Shown: positions 1 to 10,139 of the stretch, piece after piece
Layout: each line of letters opens with the position of its first letter
Numbering within the stretch: the stretch's first letter is position 1
Assembly: GCA_949752795.1 (NCBI GenBank)
Contig: OX457061.1
Span: 5,639,239 to 5,703,238, forward strand
Length of the DNA: 64,000 bases
DNA from: Hyperoodon ampullatus
Taxonomy: Eukaryota; Chordata; Mammalia; Artiodactyla; Ziphiidae
Direction of reading: 5' to 3'
The notes under the pieces: model-generated
What the model was told of the DNA's origin: nothing
Seen by the model: the letters and a program-made list of their open reading frames with translations, nothing else
Databases searched by the model: none
Made by a program: the position numbers and the translations under genes

Positions 1-470
1 CCACAATGCCAGACACCATGAGAGTCTGGCTGAATCAGAGCTAGGCCCACGACAGTTCCCTCAACTTTGGGCCAAGAGTCTAATCCCCAAATATGGATCA
101 AGATTGTCAAGCCTATTGTCTAACCTGGGGAGAGTGAACAGATTTCGTCTGATTGACTATTGCCTAGGGCTTTGTGTTAAGAAGGACTCTGAGGTCCAGC
201 CTGAATGGAGCCATGACTGAAATGTACGAACTACACGTCTGCAAAGAGAGGTGTCAGGGCATTTAAGACCATTGCAATCAATCAGGGAACAGATGAGGGG
301 CTGAGTGGGAATGATGGAGAGGAAGGCAAAGACAAGGAACATTCCAGAGAATGACCTAGTGATCTGGCGAATGCTGAAGTCAAAGGGTGAGGAGGGAAGA
401 ATTGCAGCGGATTCCTGAGTTCCTTGCTTTGGTGCATGGAGAGACGAGGGGGAAGGAAGGATGCCTTTAC
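1..470. other. Intronic DNA, nothing recognised
   Basis: No convincing reading frame, splice pair or named repeat was seen. Frames are short and interrupted. Confidence 0.5.
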
Positions 471-648
471 TTTTTAATTTTAAATATATATATATAACAT
501 AAAATTTACCATCTTAATCATTTTTAAGCATATGGATCACTGGTATCAAGCACATTCACGCTGTTGTGCAACCGTGGCCACCATCCATCTTCAGAACTTT
601 TTCATCTTCCCAAACTGCAACTCCATACCCATTAAACACTAACTTCCC

Positions 649-862
649 GGGCTTCCCTGGTGGCGCAGTGGTTGAGAGTCCGCCTGCCGATGCAGGGGAC
701 ACGGGTTCGTGCCCCGGTCCGGGAGGATCCCACATGCCGTGGAGCGGCTAGGCCCGTGAGCTGTGGCCGCTGAGACTGTGAGTCCGGAACCTGTGCTCCG
801 CAACGGGAGAGGCCACAACAGTGAGAGGCCCGCATACCGCAAAAAACAAACAAACAAACAAA
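649..862 (+). mobile_element. CHR-type SINE, full length
   Basis: This tRNA-derived retroposon has an A-box-like start (tggcgcagtgg) and a B-box-like motif (gggttcgtgcc), ending in an A/C-rich tail. It is flanked by a 15-bp TSD at 634-648 and 863-877 (aaacactaacttccc). The exact TSD indicates a fairly recent insertion, here into an old L1. Confidence 0.93.
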
Positions 863-1059
863 AAACACTAACTTCCCATTCTTTCCTCCCCCAGCCCCTG
901 GCAACCACCATTCTACTTTCTGTCTCTATGAATGTGACTCGTTTAGGGACTCATATGAGTGGAATCAGAGTGTTTGTCCTTCTGTGTCTGGCTTATTTCA
1001 CTGAGCATAATGTCTTCAAGGTTCATCCACGTAGCAGCATGTGTCAGAATCTCCTTCCT

Positions 1060-1272
1060 TTTTTTTTTTTTTTTTTTTTTTGCGGTACGCGGGCCTCTCA
1101 CTGTTGTGGCCTCTCCCGTTGCAGAGCACAGGCTCCGGACGTGCAGGCCCAGCGGCCATGGCTCACGGGCCTAGCCGCTCTGCAGCACGTAGGATCTTCC
1201 CGGACCGGGGCACGAACCTGTGTCCCCTGCATCGGCAGGCGGACTCTCAACGACTGTGCCACCAGGGTAGCC
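1060..1272 (-). mobile_element. CHR-type SINE, full length
   Basis: The poly(T) at the left end is the poly(A) tail of a minus-strand copy. The head lies at the right (ccaccagggtagcc). TSD cagaatctccttcct occurs at 1045-1059 and 1273-1287. It sits in the same ancient L1 as the copy at 649 but in the opposite orientation. Confidence 0.93.
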
Positions 1273-1794
1273 CAGAATCTCCTTCCTTTTTAAGGCTGAA
1301 AAATATTCCATTGTATGGCTATGCCACATTTTGCTTATTCATTCATCAGTGGACACTTGGGTTGCTTCCATTCTTCAGTTATTTTGAATAATGCTGCTAT
1401 GAATATGGTTTACACGGTGCACCTTTACTTTTGGACCCTAAGTTTGGGGCCCGTGTGTGAAATTCAAGGGTCGACTTTCAGGAGGATGCTTGAATGACCT
1501 GGTCAAGGGCTCAGGTGGGGGACTGGGCTGGAGGTGCAGGTGGAGCCCCAAATGTCGACCATGATCCCAACAGGCAAAGCCAAGGGCATGAGATGGGGGA
1601 AGGGCACAGTTGGTGGCAAGGCTGGCAGGGAGATGAGAGAGAGCAGGGGAAGGGAGGCAGGTGAAGCGGCTGGAGCCCTGGCGTGCCCAGGTACGGGGCA
1701 GGGCCAGGAGGAAGGGTGGAGCCACAGCTTAAGAGTCTGGGATGGATCTGGGGAGTTATTCATTCATGCATTCATCCACTCATTCCTTGTTTCC

Positions 1795-2035
1795 AGGGAG
1801 GAAATACAGTGTAGCCATGATGTGCAGGGGTTCACATCCCCGCTCCACTGCTTAGCAGCTCTGTTGCCTTGGGCAAAATACCTAACCTCCCTCCAGTGAA
1901 ATGGGCAGGTGTCTTGAACACAGTGACTCCATTTCTCCATTTGCAAAATGTGCATCACAATAAAAAGGCTTCATGAGTAAATGCCTGCAAAGCACTTACA
2001 ACAGTCCCCGGCACATGCATGACTAAATGCTGTCA
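1795..2035 (+). repeat. MIR SINE
   Basis: The diagnostic order of MIR words is present: 'cttgggcaaaatacctaacc', 'ccatttgcaaaatg', then 'gcctgcaaagcactt' and 'cccggcacatgc'. The copy is diverged, as expected for this ancient tRNA-derived SINE. Confidence 0.7.
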
Positions 2036-2289
2036 TTCCATCCATCCACCCAACCAACAGCACCACTGTGCAGGGGTCCCTGCACTGGGCGCTGGGGTGC
2101 AGCTGTGAAAACAGGCATTCCCTCTGTAGCCTGGAGCCAGTGATGGACACAAACAAACCAAAACCTCACGTGCATGATCTAGACTGTGACAGGGGAAGGG
2201 TGAGGGGCTGCAAGAACATGCAGGCAGGCTCTCCGCCCAATCCTGGGGGCTGAGGGCTTCCTGTAGGAGGTGACCTCAAAGCCTAGTGG

Positions 2290-2385
2290 GGCGGATAGTG
2301 GCTTGTCCGCTGTTGCATCCCCAGGGCTTGGTACAGGGACTGGCACGCAGTAGGCACTAGGCTGTTTTGTTTATGAATGAGATAC
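2290..2385 (+). repeat. L2 3' tail fragment
   Basis: The run 'gttgcatccccagggcttgg', 'ggcacgcagtaggcacta' and 'tatgaatgagat' matches the conserved 3' end of LINE-2. Confidence 0.6.
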
Positions 2386-3505
2386 GGGTTATCCAGGAGA
2401 AGGCGGGAACAGGAAGTTTTGCTGGGCAGATGCAACAGCAAAGGCAAAGACCAGGAGGAGAGAGGCAGTCTCGGCCCATCCTCAGCCCTGCTGCAGGGCA
2501 GCTGGTGCAGCCAGAGTGGGAGGGGAGGGAGGGGAGATCTGGAGGCTGCCTGCATCCTTCCTGGGCTTTGGGACTTCCCACTCCTGCAACTGCTGGGTCC
2601 ATCCTGAGCCCAGATGGGGGGCGAGGCGGCCAGGGCCAGCTGGGCCCAGGGCCATGGGGGGCTGCTTCTGTGGTAGGGGCTAATCAGGGCTGCTGCCTTG
2701 ACCCCTGACCTGACTGGGGCCCGGCATTCCAGCCAGAACCCCCAGGGAGAAGGAAGGAGGACTTGGCGCCCCGGCACTGGCCTCGTCCAATGCAAACACG
2801 GCCGCCCACTCGACAGGAAGACGCAGTGGAGCCAAAGCTCAGGAGACCCAGCCGGCATCGGGCTCCACAGGGGCCGGCAGGTCCTTCTGACATCCAGCTC
2901 CCACTGGGCCAGGCCCCGCTGTCCTCTTGTCCCCTCTGCTCTGGCCATCCAGGCCGTGCAGGTCCAAGAACACACAGAGCGGCCTCCTGGCTCCCCCTGA
3001 CCTGGAATGCCCTCCACTCTTTTGTCAACTCCCACCACGCTTCAGATCTCCGAGAGGCCCGCTCACCCCGGGTGTGTCCCCTGAGCATAAATCTTCATCC
3101 ACATCGTTCCCGGGGCCCAGCTCGTCTTCTGGCTCCATGAAGATGGAGCAGATGCTGAACAGATGCAGGGAGAACTGGCCCTGCACATGGGCAGCCCCCA
3201 GCCGGGATCTGAGGCTGGAGGGCTGGGGGGCAGGAGCCCACTCACCATTCCTCCTGAAACCTTCCCCTCGCTCAGGGGCTCAGAACTCACCTGCTCAGGG
3301 ACTTAATGGTCTTTCCAGTAGGTTCTCAGGAATCCAAGAAAGTGTACAAGCAAGAAGGGAGACTCCCCTGAGCCCAGCCGAAAGCTGAGGCATAACCTGG
3401 ACGTTTATCATCCCCAAATGCAGCACACTGTGGGGAGGGTCCCACGGTCTGCAGTGGGACCCTAGGCACTGATTTCATCCTCAGAGCCTCAGTTTCCCTG
3501 TCTAT
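2386..3505. other. GC-rich intronic DNA, nothing recognised
   Basis: Several long open frames occur on both strands, but all are proline/arginine/glycine-rich frames of GC-rich DNA with no domain, no splice logic and no continuity. I see no gene here. Confidence 0.5.
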
Positions 3506-3517
3506 AAAAGAACAAAC

Positions 3518-3632
3518 AGGGACTTCCCTGGCAGTCCAGTGGTTAAGACTCCACGCTCCCAATGCAGGGGGCACGGGTTCAATCCCTGGTCGGGGAACTA
3601 AGATTCCACATGCCGCACGGCGTGGCCAACGA
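3518..3632 (+). mobile_element. Short CHR-type SINE
   Basis: It begins 'gggacttccctggcagtcc' and ends 'cgtggccaacg'. It belongs to a shorter and more diverged CHR subtype (ggttcaatccctggtcgggg) than the copies at 649 and 1060. TSD aaaagaacaaac is at 3506-3517 and 3633-3644. Confidence 0.88.
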
Positions 3633-3644
3633 AAAAGAACAAAC

Positions 3645-4429
3645 GGTGCTGGGATGGGGTGCTGACTTAGTGGGATCCCTAGCACGTGGTGAGGGCCCCC
3701 TGAATATTGTGTTATCTCCGATGACCATCCACCTCCCACACACCCACTACAAGGCTCCAGCCTGCTCACTTCCCGTGGCCTCCGTGGAGGGCTGGGAGCC
3801 ACCAGACCCCGCTGCTGCCTTTCATCCCAGACAGGAAGGCTCAGCTTAGCGACAGGACTCAGGGATTTGGAACAGATGTCTGTGAGCTCGCAGGGGGCTG
3901 GGAAAGCAGCGACCTCCATCCAGGGCTGACCCGCCTCCTGTCCCTCCCCCGGCCTCACCCCACTCCCTCCAGGAGACCGGGGCCAGAGCCGCTGCCCACT
4001 CCTCCCTCCAACGAGGTCAAGGAGAGAGAGGGCAGAGCCGGCAGAGGCGGCCTGAGGGCTAGGAGAGGCTGCCCCGCCCACCGTGACTGAGGATCCATCC
4101 GGCCCCCACCGGGAATACCCTGAAGATCCCAGACCTCGTCTTCCCCTGATATTACGCAATCTGTGGCTCAGCGTGGAGAAAACCAAATTTGAATGGAACC
4201 AAACGTGGGCCACGTCTGGGGCTGCTGTGGGTCCCCAGAACCCCTCCTGCATAAATGCGACCAGGGTCAGGATGTCTTTTGGGAGCCAGCTGGGTGAACA
4301 TTTCTCAATCCCTTTGGAAGAGGCCGCCCCAAGGGGAACCTCAGCCTGAGCCGCTCTCAGCAGAGTCCTGTGGGACACACACAGGGACTGTCGCAGCTCC
4401 TGTAAGCACCTGGCCGACCTGAGCTCACA
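3645..4429. other. Intronic DNA, nothing recognised
   Basis: No named repeat or gene signal stands out. A 436-residue minus-strand open frame spans this stretch but reads through a SINE and has no recognisable domain. Confidence 0.5.
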
Positions 4430-4570
4430 GGACCTGCACGCTGCCCGAGAGGTGGCAACTCTCATCCCATTTGACAGGGAGGAAACCGAGGCACGGGGAG
4501 GGGGTGGCGTTTGCCCAGTGAGGGGCTGTGTTGGGCCTGAGTGCAAAGCCTCTTCTGTGGCCTGGGGCAG
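4430..4570 (-). repeat. MIR fragment
   Basis: The antisense MIR words 'catttgacagggaggaaacc', 'gaggcacggggaggg' and 'gtttgcccagtgagggg' are present. Confidence 0.5.
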
Positions 4571-4709
4571 GCAAAAGAGAGCCCTGAGCTGGGCCCGGGG
4601 CACAGGACGGAGGAGGTGACATTGTCCCTCCTTCATTCATTCACTGTGCAGACCCTTCCAGAGCCCCTGCCACGTGCCTGGTGCTGCACAACACCATGGG
4701 AAGAACAAC

Positions 4710-4710
<1 letters not shown>

Positions 4711-4753
<43 letters not shown>
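4711..4753. repeat. (GT)n microsatellite
   Basis: An uninterrupted GT dinucleotide run of 43 bases. It is likely length-polymorphic and can form Z-DNA. Confidence 0.97.
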
Positions 4754-4754
<1 letters not shown>

Positions 4755-4759
4755 CGTAG

Positions 4760-5320
4760 GGCCTGGCACACACCAAGTGTAAACGGGAACTGCCCCAAAT
4801 CCAAACACGTAGACCCTGCCCCGCCCACTCCTGCCTCGTCTGTGCCTGGCCTGAGCCCCTCGTCTGCCCTGGGTTCCACCCACACAAGCAACACATCAGC
4901 CAATACCGCATCCTCTGTCATGGAACAGACTGTCTCCCACAGACCCCATCCTATCCCAGATTCCTTCCCCTGTGGCCCTGGGGTCCTGCCAGGCCAGTCC
5001 AGCCAGGTCCCCCAACCTCTCTCCCCCCACTGGTTTCCTGTCGCACGCCTGGGTAGAGACCCTGTCCCATCCCATCCCTCCCATCCCATCGACAAGCCCC
5101 ACCTGGAGAGCCCGACAGGTCAGTGGGTGGTAACAAGGCCTCAGAGCAACCGAGCTTCTTGGGGTGGCAGTGGGTACCAGCCTGCTCTTCTGAGAAGGCT
5201 CGGTGTCCCCCCTACCACTTCAGTGCCATTCCCCAGACCTCCCCAAGGCACTGTTACCCAGAGCTAGGAAGAGCCAACTCCACCGATGAGTGGAATTCAC
5301 GTCAAGGAGTTAATGCTCTG
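4760..5320. other. Intronic DNA, nothing recognised
   Basis: The stretch is C-rich and includes a short run of 'cccatccc' words near 5068-5088. No gene or named repeat is supported. Confidence 0.45.
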
Positions 5321-5324
5321 GTCT

Positions 5325-5440
5325 TGGATACACACGGATGTCAGGATCATTTAGCAGCTGTGTGTCTTTGGGCAAAAAACTTAACCTCTCTGGACCTCAA
5401 TTTTCTCATCTGAAACATAGGGATACATTCCCATAATTCC
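5325..5440 (+). repeat. MIR core
   Basis: 'agctgtgtgtctttgggcaa', 'acttaacctctctggacctc' and 'tttctcatctgaaa' are the conserved central part of MIR. Confidence 0.75.
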
Positions 5441-5680
5441 TTATCGAAACTGTTTGGCTCCGGATGTAGTTTAGAATTCAGAACTCTTCAGACTTTAGAG
5501 AGATGATGCAGTCCTTATGCCATGCACTGTGTTAACACCTCCAGCCAGGTCTGGGGCTAACAGCCATGTTCAAACATCTCAGGACCAGAATGTATGACTC
5601 TTCACTCTAGGATCAACAAGGTCTGTAAGGAGCCTCAGGTCAGGTTTAGCAGCCGAAATGAGTTATAAAAATACTTTCAG

Positions 5681-5869
5681 GGCTTCCCTGGTGGCGCAGT
5701 GGTTCAGAGTCCGCCTGCCGATGCAGGGGACACGGGTTCGTGCCCTGGTCCGGGAAGATCCCACATGCCGCAGAGTGGCTGGGCCCGTGAGCCATGGCCG
5801 CTGAGCCTGAGCATCCGGAGCCTGTGCTCCGCACTGGGAGAGGCCACAACAGTGAGAGGCCCGCGTACC

Positions 5870-5902
<33 letters not shown>
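5681..5902 (+). mobile_element. CHR-type SINE with long poly(A), left half of a SINE pair
   Basis: Full-length element with a pure A tail from about 5872 to 5902. Its left flank (aaaaatacttt, near 5669-5679) is not repeated right after its own tail but recurs after the next SINE, near 6078-6090. The two SINEs therefore lie together between one pair of flanking repeats. Confidence 0.92.
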
Positions 5903-5906
<4 letters not shown>

Positions 5907-5907
5907 G

Positions 5908-6072
5908 GGTCTTCCCCACTGGTCCAGCGGTTAAGACTCCATGCTCCCAGTGCGGGGGGCCTGGGTTTGATCCCTGGTCAGGGAACTAGATCCCGCACGC
6001 ATGCCACAACTAAGAGCCCTTGTGCCACAGCTAAGACTCAGCGCAGCCAAATAAATAAATAAATAAATATTA
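5908..6072 (+). mobile_element. CHR-type SINE, right half of a SINE pair
   Basis: This is a different CHR subtype, with 'ctggtccagcggttaagact', then 'ctcagcgcagcc' and an (AAAT)n tail. It sits directly behind the poly(A) of the SINE at 5681. The flanking repeat after it (aaaaatacttt) matches the sequence before the first SINE, so this copy probably inserted first and the other joined it later at its 5' edge. Confidence 0.88.
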
Positions 6073-6090
6073 AAAAAAAAATACTTTGAG

Positions 6091-6842
6091 TTTTCAGAGC
6101 TTTGGGAGATTTTGAACTCACAGATAAGGGAGTGTGGACCGATGGAAACTCTCCCTCCCTGAAAGGGCTATGGAGCCAGGGGTCGGGGCGGAGGTGGTTA
6201 TTCCCATTCCCTGAAATGGGGGAGGTGCCAGGAGTGAAGTGCTGCGTCCAGACTCGGGACTGTGATTCCCGGGGACCTAAGGGCTCTTGCACCTTGGCGT
6301 GGGGTTGGGTGGAGAGGCTTGGGCACAGCAGAGAGGCCATGCCATCCGGTCCAGTTACCCAACAGCCGGGTGAAACTTGGCTCCTGCCCTGAGGGCAACC
6401 TTCCCGGTGATGAACACGCTGGTTCTGTCCCCAAGATCACCCCCAGGGACGGCACACAGCCTCAGGGATTCACTGAACCCCAGAAGTCAACCAGATGCCC
6501 CAAGATTAGGAGCCCCTGCCCCAGAGAGCCGACTAGTTCACCCCCTGGTGGGTCACCTCCCTTCTTTGCCCACAACAGCTCTGGGTCTAGGATGGACAAT
6601 CATTACAGGGCATGGTGCTCGCACCCAGATCCACTGCTCTGTAAAGGGCTCCCAGGAGGCTTCCCACCCCTCCCAGCCCCAAGAGACACTCATCAGTCTA
6701 TCCTTCCAGATAGTGGGGGGCACAGGTCCCTTTCCTGAGCCCCACCCCCATATCTGGATCCTACAGCTAACCCAGGGCGCGCAGCCTCGAGCCCCCGATG
6801 GTGGGCACAGGGGACGAGGTGACGGCGGTGCCCTGAGCCCGC
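6091..6842. other. Intronic DNA next to the LAMC3 first exon, nothing recognised
   Basis: Unique-looking sequence immediately downstream of the LAMC3 donor site. GC content rises towards the CpG island at its right end. Confidence 0.5.
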
Positions 6843-7450
6843 GCTTACCCAGGTTGAGAGTGATGTTGACCGAGGTGGGGTACTGCACCCCGAAGGCCAT
6901 GGACGGGCTCTGCCACCAGGTGCTGTCGTCCTGGCTGTGGAAGTCGGTGAGGTAGGAGGCGTTGTGGTGGCGCTCGGGGTCGGCGTCGTCGCAGCGCTGG
7001 CACTGCGCCCCCGCTCCCTGAGCGGCCACGTGCGGACAGAAGTCCTCGGGCGGGCGGCCGCACGTGTGGGAGGCCTCGGCTAGCCGGCCGAACGCCGCGT
7101 TCTCGAACATGGGCAGGCAGCGCTGCGGGCGCCCCGCGCCGTCGTAACACGCTCCCATGCCCGCGCCGGCCGCCCGCGGCGCCAAGAGCGCCAGACCCAG
7201 GAGGAGCGCGGCCACCGCCGCCATGGTCAAGGGCACCGACGCCCTTGCGGTCCGGCAGTGCGCGCCCGCCAGTCTCTGCGCGCCCGCCTCGGCTCCCGCT
7301 CCGGTGGGCGCGGACCGCGCGCGGGGCCCCAGTACGCGCCTCCCCCGGCGGGCGGGACCCATGGCGGGAGGGAGGGACAGACGGCGGGCAGCGCCCGCAA
7401 CCTCCCGACGGCTCCGTTCCTGGGCGCTCACCCCCACCTGGTGGTCGTGC
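6780..7450 (-). promoter_or_regulatory. LAMC3: CpG island and presumed promoter of LAMC3
   Basis: CpG dinucleotides are dense from about 6780 to 7450 and drop sharply on both sides, which is typical of a CpG-island promoter over a first exon. GC boxes are visible (ggcgggcggg, 7347-7356). No TATA box is visible at a sensible distance from the start codon. The transcription start cannot be placed from sequence alone but should lie between about 7230 and 7450, with transcription running leftwards. Confidence 0.75.
6849..7224 (-). CDS. LAMC3: Laminin subunit gamma-3, first coding exon (signal peptide and start of laminin N-terminal domain)
   Basis: This exon encodes residues 1-125 plus one base of a secreted basement-membrane laminin chain; laminin gamma chains join alpha and beta chains into heterotrimers. 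The start ATG (7224-7222) has a good context (acc before, G after). Residues 1-21 are a classic signal peptide: MAAV, a leucine/alanine core, then APRAAG. The mature part starts near MGACYDG and leads into the laminin N-terminal (LN) domain. Cysteines are at 26, 36, 55, 63, 75 and 78. N-glycosylation sequons are at Asn88 (NAS) and Asn120 (NIT). The motifs SYLTDFHSQ and [20 protein letters not shown] are hallmarks of laminin gamma chains, and the whole matches what I know of LAMC3 almost residue for residue. The exon ends with a phase-1 consensus donor (GTAAGC). The frame stays open upstream of the ATG. The rest of the protein (normally over 1,500 residues) is outside the window. Confidence 0.97.
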
Positions 7451-7484
7451 CCGGGAGTGCCCGGCTTGGGAGTCAGCCCCAGCT

Positions 7485-7645
7485 GCCTTGCCCTGGCTCT
7501 GCTGGGGGACCCTGGCTCTTTGAGCCTCGGTGTCTGCGTCTGTAAAAAGGGATTGGTAATGATGCAGGTTTATTGCCGTGCTTCTGAGGTTTCAGTGGCT
7601 GTTCATGACATGGAAACTGCTCACTAGTGCCTTTCAAGTCCTGAA
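7485..7645 (+). repeat. MIR fragment at the edge of the LAMC3 promoter
   Basis: 'gagcctcggtgtctgcgtct', 'gtaaaaagggattgg' and the following bases follow the MIR order. It borders the CpG island only about 260 bases upstream of the LAMC3 start codon. Confidence 0.55.
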
Positions 7646-7899
7646 ATAAAAGGGGGCATCAGGGTCTTTACCTGGTCTTTCCCGTTGCACGTCTCCTCCC
7701 AGCAATAAAGTCACCCTAGGGGTAGTTCCTTAAGTTTCCACTGTTCCATTAACTCTGAAAAGTGCTTCTGCTGCTGGCTATTCTCTGCTCTCAAAGCAGA
7801 GATTCTAAGCCGACATTTGTGACCAAGGATACCTGGTCTCATCACAAACATCACCTCAGAGAGAGACCTTCCCTCCCCCCACCCACAGGAGATGCCCCC

Positions 7900-8045
7900 T
7901 TATATGCTCCATTCATTAAAATTAGTAAATCAAAGGAGAAAGCCAGATGCTCATATCAATAGATGCTAGAGAAAACACTTGATAAAACTTAGCAGCCCTT
8001 CCCAGAAAAACTCTAAGGAAAATAGTAATAAACTTCCTAAACATG
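7900..8045 (+). repeat. L1 ORF2 remnant
   Basis: 'atgctcatatcaatagatgc', 'aaaacacttgataaaactt' and 'aaaaactctaagg' correspond to the conserved L1 reverse-transcriptase region encoding an IDAxKAFDK-like motif. The reading frame is broken, so this is a dead fragment. Confidence 0.65.
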
Positions 8046-8059
8046 CTCAGGACTATTTT

Positions 8060-8940
8060 TCAGCTGCAGCCTTTGCAGCTAGGTCCTTCCCATCAGTAGT
8101 CCTTGCTTGCGACTGGGAAAGTTAAAGTGGGCAGAGGCCATCCTCTGCCCTTCTGGTGATTTTTTCTGGTGGCAAGTGAGGTCACAGAGGAGGAGGCTTT
8201 CTGCAGCAGCGTGCTTCCCATTCTCCAGCTCTGTGGGGGTTGAGAGGGCTTTGTGTGGTGGCAGCAGCAGGCGTGGCATCTTGACTCCTATTTCTGCCCC
8301 CTGGATTGCAGTTACAGAGTGAGCTCCCAGAGCCTCAGGTGGTGGCAGTTTCCCAGGTGGGTCAGTTCTGCAATGTCCTAGATGTCAGCACTTCCAGTGT
8401 CTTTCCATCCATCCCCTGAGCACTTACCTCTCTGCATCCAGTCCTTCCTACTGCAAACACCTAAGCACTTGCCAAGTGCTTGGCGCCGAGCCCAGCGTGG
8501 TGAAGGTGGAGAGGTGGGCAATAAATTGCTATCACTACAATGAAGACAAGATCCTGCTCTCTATGAGCCCTCGGTCTGACTGGAGAGGGAGACAGGGCAC
8601 TAAGAAACAGCCTGATGACATTCCAAGGCTTGTTCTTGCCTGTTTTATAAGACTGGATTGTGACCACGTGTTTTCCAGTCGTTTGTTCCTCAGCAAACAT
8701 GTACTGTGGGTCCCCTCCCACTTCCTCTGGACACTCAGGGTCCAGCATGGACATCGTTGGGCCTGGCACTCCCTGGGGAAACCCCACGGCCGAGTCCACA
8801 CAGACATGTCTCTGCTGTGCCTGACACTGCCCACACGCAGCCAAAGTCACCCACAACACAGGTCAGCCAGGAACACAAGGCCATGGAGCCCACCCTGTGG
8901 GTAGATCACAGAGCCCAGCTGCTCCTCAGTGGGTTTTCTT
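8060..8940. other. Intergenic, mostly unrecognised
   Basis: A faint L3/MIR-like stretch lies at about 8415-8600 (gagcacttac..., 'caagatcctgctctctatga'). Nothing else is supported. Confidence 0.4.
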
Positions 8941-8944
8941 GTTT

Positions 8945-9065
8945 GTCTGCACCGCTCCCCCAACTAGGGGTCCCTGGAGGGTAGGCAGGAGGGGTGTGAC
9001 TCATCCCCTGGGTGGGCAGCAAAGTGGGTGCTTGCAGAATGCCTAGTGAATGAATGAAGGATGAT
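8945..9065 (+). repeat. L2 3' tail
   Basis: 'ccctggagggtaggcagg', 'gtgggtgcttgcagaatg' and '(gaat)n' match the end of LINE-2. The tail runs into the simple repeats at 9120-9360. Confidence 0.55.
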
Positions 9066-9119
9066 GAATGTTAAATGGATGGTAAGTGAATAAAAAGTAC
9101 ATGAAGAATGAGAGCATCT

Positions 9120-9360
9120 GAATGAATGGATGGATGGAGGGATGGATGGATGGATGGATGGTGAACGAATGGATATAAGTGTGATTGATGATGACGGTGA
9201 TGATTATGATGATGATGATGGTGATGATGATGATGATGGTGATGATGGTGATGATGATGGTGATGATGGTGGTGATGGTGATGATAAAGATGAAGTGATG
9301 ATGATGGTGATGATGATGATGATGGTGATGGTGATGGTGATAATGATGGTGATGAATAAA
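9120..9360. repeat. (TGGA)n then (GATGGT/GATGAT)n microsatellite
   Basis: A TGGA tetranucleotide tract (about 9125-9165) is followed by about 170 bases of imperfect GAT/GGT trinucleotide repeat (9185-9355). Every frame reads as low-complexity Asp/Gly/Met or His/Thr/Ile, so it is not coding. Confidence 0.95.
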
Positions 9361-9529
9361 TGCATGCATGTGGGAAGTAAGAGCTTCTGCTCCCTGGGTT
9401 CTCCTCACACAACCTCTGCCCCCAGTTCTGGGGCCCTTGCTCTCTCAGCAGAAGGCACAACCTGATAGCCCCTCCCCATTTCTCCCACTGCACCTGCCAC
9501 CCTCTCCTTTTGGCCACTCAGCTCCGGCC

Positions 9530-9880
9530 ACACGGGCCTCCTTCCCAAACACAGAGCGCATTCCCACCTCAGGGCTTTTGCACATGCTGTGCCTTATGCC
9601 TGGAGCACTGTTCCTGCAGATTTCTGTGTCCCTCCCTGCCCCAGGATCCCGATATGGAGAGTCCGGCCCAGACCTTCCTTGACCTTCCCCTGTGCTTCCT
9701 GCTCCTGCACTGTGCAGTGTTTTCCTTCCTAACCTGTGACACATACACATACTTGCTTGTTTGTCCGTGGTCCGTCTCTCCCATCAGACTGGGAGCTTCC
9801 TGAGGGCGGCAACTGTGCTGCCCCCCTTTCTCTGCCCAGCAGGGACACTTGTGGGATGAATCCATGGGGCACAAAGCAGC
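9530..9880 (+). repeat. L2 3' region
   Basis: The L2 3' signature is seen in order: 'cctcagggcttttgcaca', 'tgcctggagcactgttcc', 'cttccttgaccttccc', then 'gactgggagcttcctgaggg'. Confidence 0.75.
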
Positions 9881-10105
9881 AGGTGAGGGCACAGAGTCCC
9901 CAGTGGAGTGACCAGCTCCACGCAGACACTGGTCTGTGCCAGCAGTCCCCACCACAGGGAAGCTACCCTTAAACAGTAATTTCATTTCCAAGCTCTTTCT
10001 GCTGAGGACAAGGAAACGGCAATTATAAGTCAGCAGCAGAACCTAGCAAGGGAAGGGAAGGCACAGACAGATAAGCCACACCTGCACTCCAGCTGCCCCA
10101 GGGAT

Positions 10106-10109
<4 letters not shown>

Positions 10110-10139
<30 letters not shown>

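Larger units (their letters stand above)
471..1430 (-). repeat. Old L1 3' region, antisense, split by two SINEs
   Basis: Pieces such as 'ttgtgcaaccgtggccacca' and 'ggacacttgggttgcttcca' are the reverse complement of the 3' part of ancient mammalian L1 (L1M type). The segments 471-648, 878-1059 and 1288-1430 are colinear once the two CHR SINEs at 649-862 and 1060-1272 are removed. The L1 was therefore in place before both SINEs. Confidence 0.75.
1..6848 (-). other. LAMC3: LAMC3 intron 1 (5' part; continues beyond the window)
   Basis: This is the intron downstream of the LAMC3 first coding exon. It opens with a consensus donor, GTAAGC on the minus strand at 6848-6843. I looked for the next laminin N-terminal exon in the minus-strand frames across 1-6842 and saw nothing resembling it, so exon 2 must lie to the left of the window. 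The intron carries five CHR SINEs and older L1, L2 and MIR pieces. Confidence 0.85.

Noticed and set aside
649..862. tRNA-gene-like A and B boxes in the CHR SINEs
   Set aside because: They are the tRNA-derived heads of retroposons. No full cloverleaf with acceptor stem is present, so they are not called tRNA genes.
2283..3038. 251-codon minus-strand open frame
   Set aside because: Compositional Pro/Ser/Gly frame of GC-rich DNA; overlapping frames on the other strand are equally open.
3326..4636. 436-codon minus-strand open frame
   Set aside because: It reads through a CHR SINE and GC-rich intronic DNA, with no domain. It lies inside the LAMC3 intron.
1..6842. Search for LAMC3 exon 2
   Set aside because: No stretch in the minus-strand frames resembles the next part of the laminin N-terminal domain, so it is outside the window.
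7157..7627. Plus-strand open frames opposite the LAMC3 first exon
   Set aside because: They are antisense to a CpG-island coding exon, rich in Arg/Ala/Pro, and end in a MIR. A bidirectional promoter cannot be excluded but there is no sign of a protein.
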